Below, piece after piece: positions 55,013 through 62,975 of a stretch of 64,000 nt of DNA (positions are counted from its first letter, which is position 1; each line of letters begins with the position of its first letter). The stretch is from the NCBI GenBank assembly GCA_036426205.1, contig CM071574.1, positions 17,578,440 to 17,642,439 of the forward strand. Reading direction: 5' to 3'. Under the pieces are notes generated by a model that was not told the origin of the DNA, did not search any database, and saw only the letters and a list, made by a program, of their open reading frames with translations. This DNA comes from Ascaphus truei (lineage: Eukaryota; Chordata; Amphibia; Anura; Ascaphidae). The translations under genes and the position numbers were made by a program.

Positions 55013-56650
55013 ATGCAGGAACAGGCCCGGCTGCAAGCAGAGAGAGATGAAAGACTGCAGGCTGCACAGGATGAGCGGATTGCCAAGCTGCTGACCCAAT
55101 TCCAAGGGTCTGCCAGTCCAGAACGTGCAAGCAAACCTCCGATACTCCTGAGGAAAATGGCTCCGAACGAGGATCCAGAGGCTTTTTTACTGACATTTGA
55201 AAGAGTTGCCGAAGCTCAGGGCTGGGCTACAGATCGCTGGGCAACTGCTTTGGCCCCGCTCCTCATAGGAGAAGCCCAGGCCTCATATCAGGGCCTCCCA
55301 GCAGATCAGGCAATGGACTACCAACAAGTTAAAGCCGCCATACTGGATCGCTTAGGTCTGACCCCAGAGACCTACCGGCAGCAGTTCCGGAACATGAAAT
55401 ACACCGCTAATATGAGACCCCGGGTCCTCGCTCAGCGGTTATTGGACGTGTGTACGCGCTGGATCCAACCAGAGGAGTGCACTAAGGAGGCAATTCTTGA
55501 GCAGGTGGTGTTGGAACAATTTCTACAAATAATACCCCCTTCCGCACGCTTGTGGGTAAAACGCCACACTGCTGAAACCCTAGCTTTGGCGGTGCGACTT
55601 GTGGAGATCTTCCTTGGGGCTGAGCAGCAGGCGAGTGTCCTGGACTCGACTCCACCGGCATTTGCGGACGCCCAAAGAGGGAGGTCGGATCAACGGGGAA
55701 CCTACGGCCCATCCCTACGCAACCGCCAAGTCCAATGGAAGGAGCAGTCGTTCCAGCAAGGACGGAGTCCAAATGCTGGCCCCCGCCGAGACCCTCATTT
55801 CCTTCCTGATGACGACTCATCGCAAAATGAGAGAGACTTCCGAGGACGTCGCCCACAGGACCCCCCAGATGCCTGGTCCCCAGAATCCGGTCCAGCGGAG
55901 CGCTATCCACAGCCCCCTCCTGCGAGGGAACCCTCTCCATGTTCCGCCTGCGGAGAGCAAGGCCATCGGCATGTGGACTGTCCACAGATGGATTGTTCCT
56001 TCAGCAGGACCGTCACCTCAGCCTTCACTGGAGAAACATACAAGCCCTGGCTACTTCCAACCCTGATTGGGGGAAAAACCGTCCAGGCCCTTGTAGATTC
56101 GGGCTCTGGGAAAACTCTGGTCCTCCAGGAACTGTTACCGCCTAATGTGTGTTCTTTTGACTCCCCATGGAGTATAGAATGTATACACGGTGATGTAAAG
56201 CGGCATCCGACGGCCAAAATCTGGCTACAGGTAAAAAGCCAGGAGGCCTACCTCGAAGTAGGAGTCGCTCCTTGGCTCCCTGCCCCCGTTGTCCTCGGCC
56301 GGGACTGGCCTTTCTTTTCGGACCTAATGGCTCCAGTCTCTCACGAGGAGCCTCCTTCTCTGGCTCAGGAGAACCCTGTCAAACTGTTCCCCTTCTCGGC
56401 AGACCTTTTTCCCAGTCGACACCGGGTTCAAAAGACTCGGAAGCAAAGACGCTCTGACAAACAGGACTGGCTGCATAAATCTGGGTCTCAAGGTGACCAG
56501 TCTAATAGCCAGAAAGCACAAGTGATGACTGGGGATGGCCAGAGGGAGGGGGATATAAGCCCTGGGGACTTACCAGACCTATACCTCCCTGATTTTCGCC
56601 AGAGGCAAAGGGAAGACCCAGTCCTTGCTAGACAGTATGACAAGTGGTAA
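55013..56650 (+). CDS. Gag and protease ORF of the Gmr1-like element (545 codons from this Met)
   Basis: Residues 1-40 form a charged coiled coil ('LQAERDERLQAAQDERIAK'). About 50-205 is the capsid region, with 'LRKMAPNEDPEAFLLTFERV' and a SCAN-like helical pattern. A proline- and arginine-rich stretch follows. 'CSACGEQGHRHVDC' is a CCHC zinc knuckle that binds RNA. The protease is at about 350-430 with the active-site 'ALVDSGSGKTLV'. The frame continues upstream to an ATG at 54956, but a TAA interrupts it six codons in, and the same TAA is present in the second copy at 59940. So the internal Met at 55013 is used here as start. The ORF stops at 56648-56650, just inside the next frame. Confidence 0.85.
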   Translation: MQEQARLQAERDERLQAAQDERIAKLLTQFQGSASPERASKPPILLRKMAPNEDPEAFLLTFERVAEAQGWATDRWATALAPLLIGEAQASYQGLPADQAMDYQQVKAAILDRLGLTPETYRQQFRNMKYTANMRPRVLAQRLLDVCTRWIQPEECTKEAILEQVVLEQFLQIIPPSARLWVKRHTAETLALAVRLVEIFLGAEQQASVLDSTPPAFADAQRGRSDQRGTYGPSLRNRQVQWKEQSFQQGRSPNAGPRRDPHFLPDDDSSQNERDFRGRRPQDPPDAWSPESGPAERYPQPPPAREPSPCSACGEQGHRHVDCPQMDCSFSRTVTSAFTGETYKPWLLPTLIGGKTVQALVDSGSGKTLVLQELLPPNVCSFDSPWSIECIHGDVKRHPTAKIWLQVKSQEAYLEVGVAPWLPAPVVLGRDWPFFSDLMAPVSHEEPPSLAQENPVKLFPFSADLFPSRHRVQKTRKQRRSDKQDWLHKSGSQGDQSNSQKAQVMTGDGQREGDISPGDLPDLYLPDFRQRQREDPVLARQYDKW

Positions 56651-57225
56651 AAATTGATGAAAATTTTTTGAATGTACAGGGGGTGATAGTATTCCCCCAT
56701 TTTGAGCTATCAAATGATATCCTGTATAGGGTGAATAGGCAGACACAAACAGGGGAGGTCACCAGACAGATATTGGTTCCCAAGGCGTTTGTTAAATCTG
56801 TGTTCACTCTAGCCTATACTGTCCCTTGGGGTGGTCACCTGGGCAGGGATAAAACATTGCACCATATTTCGTCCCGATTCTATTGGCCAGGGATGTATAG
56901 CGATATTGCTAAGTTATGTGCGGCATGTCCGGAGTGCCAGCTAACTAGTCCAAAGGGACAAAAACCAGCCCCTTTGGTTCCTCTACCCTTGGTGTCAGTT
57001 CCCTTTGAGAAGATTGGGGTAGACTTGGTAGGACCTCTAGAACCTTCTTCGAAAGGGCACAGGTTTATTCTTGTAATTGTTGATTATGCAACAAGATATC
57101 CTGAGGCGTTTCCCCTGAGAACAGCAACGGCGAAGCAAGTAGCCAACAAGTTGTTGGAGCTGTTCTCACGGGTTGGACTTCCCCAGGTTATGTTGACAGG
57201 CCAATGTATCAAATTTTATGGCTAA
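56644..57225 (+). pseudogene. Integrase N-terminal and first core part, Gmr1-like
   Basis: It overlaps the end of the gag-protease ORF by 7 bases in another frame. It has the HHCC zinc-binding region ('GGHLGRDKTLHHI' to 'CAACPECQ') and the core with the first catalytic aspartate ('KIGVDLVGPLEPS'). Near the end the position of the second catalytic aspartate is changed (the motif reads TGQC). The frame breaks there and the core resumes in the frame that starts at 57218. Confidence 0.8.
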
Positions 57226-58384
57226 ATTGATGCAGGATGTCTTAAAATTACTAAAAGTCAAGTCTGTTCGGACATCGGTCTATCATCCACAGACTGACGG
57301 ATTGGTGGAAAGATTTAACCGAACTCTAAAAGGGATGCTGAGGAAATTTGTAGATTCAGAGAAGAGAGCCTGGGATGAACTTCTCCCTTTTCTGCTATTT
57401 GCAGTGCGGGAAGTTCCTCAGGCCTCCACAGGATTCTCTCCATTTGAACTGCTCTATGGCCGCCAACCCCGGGGTATCCTAGACCTCCTAAAGGAGTCCT
57501 GGGAGGAACAGCGGTCTCCTTCTAAAAATACCCTGCAATATGTACTAGACCTTAGGAAGTGCCTAGATGTGGTCGGCCATTTTGCTAGGGAGAATCTTAG
57601 ATCAGCCCAGGACAGTCAGGAGAGACATTACAATCAGAATGCTCGCATGAGAGTGTTTCACCCGGGAGACCAGGTGATGTTATTATTACCCAGTTGCGAG
57701 AGTAAACTCCTGGCCAAATGGCAGGGCCAATTCGAAGTACTCCGCCGCACGGGTGATGTGAATTACAAGATCGCTCAACCAGGGTCCAGGAAGGGTAAAC
57801 AAATTTACCATGTGAACTTGCTGAAACCCTGGAAGAGGCAGCAGGCTCTATTCATCCACCCGGTGGAGGAGGAAACTGACTTGGGTCCTCAACCCCCACA
57901 GGAGAACATCGTGGGTGATGATAAAATCCCAATGGGTAAACAGTTGTCCTCTGAACAAAAAGGGGACTTGTTAGCAATAATTACACAATTCCATGATGTT
58001 TTTTCTGATTTACCAGGACAAACTAACTTAATTTCACATGCAATCGAGACAGCACTTGGGGTAAAAGTACGTTCCCGTCCTTATAGGTTGCCTGAAAGTC
58101 GTAGAACCCTGGTAGAGAAGGAGGTACAAGAAATGTTACACTTAGGAGTGATTGAGGAATCATGCAGTGAGTGGTGTAGTCCACTAGTTATGGTCCCTAA
58201 ACCCGATGGGAAGGTAAGATTTTGTGTGGACCTCCGAAAGGTCAATGCAGTGTCCAAGTTTGACGCATATCTGATGCCAAGGGTGGACGAATTAATTGAC
58301 GCCCTTGGTAACGCGGAATATATATCCACGTTGGACTTGACAAAAGGATACTGGCAAATACCCTTGGAGGAAAAGTCCAAATGA
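57218..58384 (+). pseudogene. Integrase rest plus start of reverse transcriptase, Gmr1-like
   Basis: The start overlaps the previous piece by 8 bases. 'HPQTDGLVERFNRTL' carries the catalytic glutamate. A C-terminal module with 'LLAKWQGQFEVLRR' follows. After a linker the same frame enters the reverse transcriptase ('CSPLVMVPKPDGKVRFCVD', 'DLTKGYWQIPL'). The integrase-to-RT continuity in a single frame proves the gene order. A TGA ends the frame at 58382-58384 and a TAA follows about 30 bases later. Confidence 0.85.
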
Positions 58385-58423
58385 AAAACAGCCTTTGCCA
58401 CTCCCATGGGTTTATAACAGTTT

Positions 58424-59428
58424 GTGACAATGCCATTTGGACTGCATGGAGCCCCAGCCACATTTCAGAGACTCATGGATAAGGTACTGAGGCCCCATAG
58501 GAATTATGCCGCAGCCTACCTAGCTGACATTGTCATTTATAGTAAACTCTCTCGGGCCCATCTAAATAGGCTGAAAGCGGTCCTCAAATCTCTAAGAGAG
58601 GCAGGGCTCACAGCCAACCCTAAGAAATGTGCCTTGGGTAAAGCGGAAACCAAATACTTAGGGTATGCAGTGGGAGGTGGAAAAGTAAGGCCACTAGCCG
58701 ACAAGGTAGTTGCCCTGAAAGAAGTTCCGACACCCCAAACAAAAACGCAGGTACGCTCTCTGCTGGGTTTAGCAGGGTACTACCGGTGGTTCATCCCCAA
58801 CTATTCAGAAGTGGCAGCCCCTTTAACGGACCTCATAAAAAAGTGTGCCCCTACACAAGTGGTATGGTCAAGGGATTGTCAGAGAGCCTTTGAGGACATA
58901 AAAAGGTGTCTATCAGATGGTCCCATCCTTAGAAGCCCAGACTTCAACAGCCCTTTTATAGTGCAAACCGATGCATCGGAGATAGGGCTAGGGGCAGTGT
59001 TGTCACAACAGTTTGAGGGAGTTGAACACCCTATCCTTTTCCTGATTAGGAAATTGTTCCCGAGGGAAAAAAACTACTCAGTGATTGAGAAGGAGTGCCT
59101 CACAGTAAAGTGGGCAATCGAGGCTTTGAGGCATTACCTGGCAGGAGTCCATTTTACTCTGGTGACGGACCATGCTCCACTGAAGTGGCTAAATAGTATG
59201 AAGGATTCCAATGCTAGATTGACTAGGTGGTATATGGCCCTCCAACCCTTCTCATTTGAGATTCAGCACAAGCCGGGAAAAGAGAACGCAAATGCTGACT
59301 TCTTTTCTAGAGAAGGGGTGGATGGTCGGGCTTCAGCCGTGCGTAGCCCCAGCCACACACTAACAGGGGAGGAATGTGACAGGGTAAATAAAAGCCACCA
59401 GCTATATGCCTGGCAGACATATGTTTAG
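58424..59428 (+). pseudogene. Reverse transcriptase and RNase H, Gmr1-like
   Basis: 'TMPFGLHGAPATFQRLMDK' and the catalytic box 'AYLADIVIYS' are the palm of the reverse transcriptase. The first aspartate of the usual YxDD box is alanine here, which should abolish activity. RNase H follows with 'VQTDASEIGLGAVLSQ' and 'LVTDHAPLKWL'. The frame runs on into the 3' LTR until 59428, so the last residues are not native. Confidence 0.85.
59362..59374 (+). promoter_or_regulatory. Polypurine tract of the Gmr1-like element
   Basis: 'aggggaggaa' directly before TGTGACAGGG of the second LTR. Confidence 0.75.
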
Positions 59429-59862
59429 CCTGCAATGCAGCAGTGACTAGGTTAACTTTTCATGGCAATTAGTTGACTCCCAGCTGCCTAATTAAGGTGT
59501 GTTAAAAACCCCAGGATGTGCACACATGCCTGGCTGGTCAGCAGACAGGAGTGAGTTAGTGGAGAGATTACTGAATCAAGGTCTGTCTTCTTGTATCCTG
59601 TCTGAAGCCTGGGAAATACCCTGAAAACTCTGGAGAGAGAACAGCTTGATTTAAGGTCTGTTTGCAAAGTACATTTTGATGAACTGTTGTGTCTTGCACG
59701 CTGAAGAAAAACTGTTTTGTTTACATGCTTAAGATAAGCCTTTTTTTTCCTTTTGTTTGCTGATAAGAAGCTATTTGTTTTTGTGTGCTGTGTGTTTTAA
59801 GGCTAAAATAAATAAGCCTTATTCAAAGAACCCTTGTGTGTAGTTGCATCTACGCTGCAACA
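59375..59862 (+). mobile_element. Second (3') LTR of the Gmr1-like element
   Basis: 488 bp, TG...CA, preceded by the polypurine tract. It is followed by 'gatggtgtcagaggtgctgg', i.e. a primer-binding region and internal leader, not by a target duplication. Confidence 0.8.
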
Positions 59863-60117
59863 GATGGTGTCAGAGGTGCTGGAATTTTCAAAAGGCTCCC
59901 GCAGTTAAAGGGCCACACACACACACACACACACAAGAATGGAAGAATTTTTTTAAGAGTTTCTGTGCGAGCAGACCAGACAGCAGGGACAGTTAATGCA
60001 GGAACAGGCCCGGCTGCAAGCAGAGAGAGATGAAAGACTACAGGCAGCACAGGATGAGCGGATTGCCAAGCTGCTGACCCAATTCCTAGGGTCTGCCAGT
60101 CCAGAACTTGCAAATAG
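59863..60117 (+). mobile_element. Start of a second Gmr1-like internal region
   Basis: It repeats 54875-55125 (leader, shorter CA run, gag start including the early TAA) with a few substitutions. It is cut off at 'ccagaacttgc' by the Penelope-like inverted pair. Confidence 0.85.
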
Positions 60118-60505
60118 CAAATAGCAGGAACCAGCACACCATAGGTTAAAAAATTACTTTATTAAGCGACTAGGAGAGACACCATAAAAGGAGCAACCAC
60201 CCACTCTGACGCGTTTCGGGCTAAGCCCTTTGTCAAAGAGTATGCCCCCAATACAAAAAACACACACTTACATACACAATTGTCTAATTACCAAATTGAT
60301 CGCGTATTTAGGCACAGGTGACGTCAGCGGAACCAACCTAGAATCTCGCGAGGCTTACCAGTCTAGCCAGTCTAGCCGGAGTCCCAGGAGACAAATCGCT
60401 TAGCCCGAAACGCGTCAGAGTGGGTGGTTGCTCCTTTTATGGTGTCTCCCCTAGTCGCTTAATAAAGTAATTTTTTAACCTATGGTGTGCTGGTTCCTGC
60501 TATTT
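60118..60505. mobile_element. Penelope-like inverted pair (head to head)
   Basis: The left arm (60119-60228) and right arm (60390-60500) are inverted copies with about one mismatch in 100 bp. They run from 'caaatagcaggaaccagc' and 'gctggttcctgctatttg' inward through an AATAAAG signal to the ribozyme-like modules. The spacer holds 'ggtgacgtcagc' and 'atctcgcgagg'. The left arm includes the full module D; the right arm has only its second half ('tagcccgaaacgcgtcagag'). Confidence 0.65.
60203..60241 (-). ncRNA. Hammerhead-ribozyme-like module, locus D
   Basis: Minus strand: ACTCT, TTGACAA, A, GGGC-TTA-GCCC, GAA, ACGCGT, C, AGAGT. ACTCT/AGAGT is a perfect 5-bp stem I, GGGC/GCCC a perfect 4-bp stem II. 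GUC triplet. U3/A8 core and one extra A. Confidence 0.6.
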
Positions 60506-61140
60506 GTCCTAGCGCTGAGCTCGACTTTCCTCCCCAGAGGCTGTTTTTTCCTGATCTTCAATCAAGTTGGATGCACGCTTATAGGGAGTTCTTGCTGTTC
60601 GTTTTCACTCCACACAAACAGTGAGTGTACTGTGGTATTACTTGGCTGGCTTTTGACTGTGTCATCTATATGTTCTGTGACCTTATCTGAGTGTGGTTGG
60701 TTAAAAGGGGACCGTCTGCATTGGTATTTGTGTCCCTAGTACCCTATAAATCCACTCTATGATTTAAGCCATTATTATTGGCGGTCACGTGTTCATGAAC
60801 TATAGATTGGATGACAAACCCATGTCATTTCTTCTATCAAATACATTGGAGGCAGCTTCACTAAGACTTTTATACCCAAGATCAAGACTACTGATATCCG
60901 TTACATATGGGACTTATTATATGATATACCTGCAAAATATTTCTGTTGCACCATGATTGGACTTCAAGTCCTGTCTTTGTCCCCTGTTATTAGGTGATTT
61001 GGGGGTACGTTTGAGAGAATTTTGGTGGCGGTGGGTGCTATATTTGGCGAGTTATCAGCGAGGGTGTTCAGGAGCTCCTCTACAACCCGACCATGCTCTG
61101 TGACGTCACCGGAAGTCTCTAAACACAGCTTTTAAGCAAG
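60506..61140. other. Unassigned stretch, perhaps Penelope-like leader
   Basis: No open frame with recognisable motifs. 'gtgacgtcaccggaa' at about 61101 recalls the TGACGTCA-type words near modules C, D and F. Confidence 0.35.
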
Positions 61141-61170
61141 GGCTTGGGAGATGCAAAGCCAGTAAACCCA

Positions 61171-61213
61171 CTCACAGACATGTTTCAACCTTGATGGGTA
61201 TCATCAGTGTGAG
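61171..61213 (-). ncRNA. Hammerhead-ribozyme-like module, locus K
   Basis: Minus strand: CTCACA, CTGATGA, T, ACC-CATCAA-GGT, T, GAA, ACATGT, C, TGTGAG. Stem I is 6 perfect pairs. The core is the canonical CTGATGA and GAA. The self-complementary box is ACATGT instead of ACGCGT. GUC triplet. Stem II is short with a T-T mismatch at its base. It has the most canonical core in the window. Confidence 0.6.
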
Positions 61214-61268
61214 GTTGGTTGCTGGCTAAGGGTTGCTCATGTAATGTGAGCATGAGATAAAGGTTGGA

Positions 61269-61405
61269 CTGTGTGCTCTTGCATGTAATTTCCCGAATCC
61301 CTTGCTGCAGTGGAAGTGCTGTGTTTGTGGGTGATAATGGTGAAAGGCAGGGTTGAAGACCTGTCAAGACAGTGCAAATGAATATACAGGAATATGTACA
61401 GTGAT
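61269..61405 (+). repeat. Octamer-bearing repeat family, copy c
   Basis: 'gtgtgctcttgcatgtaatt', 'cttgctgcagtggaagtgct' and 'gtgataatggtgaaaggcag' match copies at 54199 and 62757. (TA)n follows (to 61455). Confidence 0.7.
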
Positions 61406-62260
61406 ATATATTAGATTAATAATATATATATATAATATATATTATATATTTATATAGCATAGAGATATTATAGAAATTATATGGTGACATAGTCCAAAGA
61501 TGCCCCGTTTTAGGTCAGAAAGTGCAGGAATTGTGCAAAATTATTCATTCCACAGCTTCACATTAACTCAGGCTGGTGGTTGGAAAATCCAGACCACAGA
61601 TTACAATGTGTCTAGTTCTCCATCACCTGCCCTCCTAATCACTAGCACAGGTATTTAGAGCAGAGAGGGTTGCTTTTCACTCTCTCTTCTTAGAGCCTGG
61701 AGACTGGGGGTTTCGCTGCTTCCATGCATCCAGTTCGGGGTGGACGGCCCCTTCAAGTATCACAGTACCAGAGGATTTGCCTGGACACTTGGGACCGATT
61801 TCCCACCACGAACAGATAAGACAAACACATGTTTATTGCCGTATCTAAAAGACTATATGCTTTATCTAGTGACCTTAAATGAGAGGGCATTATTTTATGC
61901 TGGGGAACCAGGTTAGTTGGCCCAGCAGCAGTTAGAGAGGCTGATTCTGCTATGTAGTTAGATCCCTGAATGGGCTAGGATTTCTTTATATGATTTGGTT
62001 TTTATTTCTTAAAAGTGACCGTGTGTGAAATGTTATAACGGTGATATGAGTAAACCTCTGAAGGTTCATGTCTGAGTGCCTCCTGCCTACACCTGTTCAA
62101 GCTGCAGTCCCTTACTGGGATGAAAATAAAGCAGGCAGAAGCCTGAGTTAAGCAACGTAATACTTTGCATGTTCCTGTTTTTTGTATAATTAACCCTAGA
62201 AGACTGTGTCGGGAAGAACCCAGACAGACGTCAGCGCTACAAAAGAGGGGCGTTTGTCAC
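61406..62260. other. Unassigned stretch, possibly LTR-derived
   Basis: (TA)n at about 61405-61455. The part 61640-62150 has 'gagcctggagactgggggtt' and 'gaaaataaagcaggcag', which look like LTR U3 and polyadenylation words, but no boundaries can be set. Confidence 0.3.
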
Positions 62261-62286
62261 TATATATATATATATATATATATATA

Positions 62287-62421
62287 CAGTGTTCGACAAA
62301 CCTATACATTTGCTCGCCCCGGGCGAGTGGATTTAACCCCCGGGCGAGTAAATATTGGCCCAAGCAGCACACGTTTGGTACTGTGTGGCGAGTAGATTTT
62401 TTGGTGATTTGTCAACCACTG
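62287..62421. mobile_element. Short TIR element inside a (TA)n tract
   Basis: The ends 'cagtgttcgacaaacc' and 'tttgtcaaccactg' are inverted, with TA repeats directly on both sides (62262-62286 and 62422-62465). Internal 'gctcgccccgggcgag' and 'cgggcgagta' repeat the GGCGAGT word. 135 bp. Could be hAT or Tc1/mariner; the TA flanks hide the target duplication. Confidence 0.6.
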
Positions 62422-62468
62422 TATATATATATATATTTATTATATATATATATATATATATATACATA

Positions 62469-62501
62469 CTGAAGAAGATCCCCCTGTGGGATCGAAACGT
62501 T
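62469..62501 (+). ncRNA. Hammerhead-ribozyme-like module, locus J
   Basis: CTGAAGA, A, GATCCC-CCTGT-GGGATC, GAA, ACGT, T. Stem II is 6 perfect pairs. ACGT is self-complementary and the triplet is GUU. Stem I is not evident because the 5' flank is TA repeat. C3 and G8 kept, one extra A. Confidence 0.45.
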
Positions 62502-62756
62502 GGACTTTTGTGCTTTGTGTTTTAATACACTTACTTAACTTACCTGTCTGAGTGCTGTCTCCTTTTTGCCAGTTTCTGGTAATGTATGCTTTTGTTATCT
62601 TTATGGGATATACACCAGCCCATTCAGGATACTATATTGGAGTGCCTGTGAAAATGTTTTTTTCAACTACAGTATATATGTGTATATGTGTATATGTATA
62701 TATGTATATATATATTTGTAGGGGGTCCATGTCATATGGTTTTGAAGCAAAAGTTG

Positions 62757-62950
62757 GCACTGTGTGTTCATTTGCATATCATTTCCAAGAATCCCTTGCT
62801 GCATGTGAAGCACTGTGTGCTGGGTGATAATGGTGAAAGGCAGGGTTGCAGACCTGTCTAAGACATGCAAATGAGCACACAGTAATATTTCCATTTGCTA
62901 TATGCTTTACTGTGGACGTTTTTTGTCACTCTTTTTACCCACCATAACTT
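62757..62950 (+). repeat. Octamer-bearing repeat family, copy b
   Basis: 'cactgtgtgttcatttgcat' and 'gacatgcaaatgagcacaca' are the inverted ends, with 'gggtgataatggtgaaaggc' between. It then continues with 'ctttactgtggacg' and 'ttacccaccataac', the inverse of 54199-54260. TA-rich tracts lie before it (62684-62714). Confidence 0.7.
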
Positions 62951-62975
62951 AACTAAGTCTATATCTATATCTATG

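Larger units (their letters stand above)
54395..59862 (+). mobile_element. Gmr1-like Ty3/Gypsy LTR retrotransposon (defective)
   Basis: Two LTRs enclose gag, protease, integrase, reverse transcriptase and RNase H in that order. In most Ty3/Gypsy elements integrase comes last. Integrase before reverse transcriptase, in an otherwise Gypsy-like element, is the mark of the Gmr1 clade. Several frameshifts and stops and changed catalytic residues make it defective in spite of near-identical LTRs. A second internal region begins after the second LTR, so there was a tandem array or an LTR-mediated rearrangement. Confidence 0.85.

Noticed and set aside
55482..56521. Several long frames overlapping gag in other frames and on the minus strand
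   Set aside because: Gag and protease motifs fix the true frame; the others have no motif.
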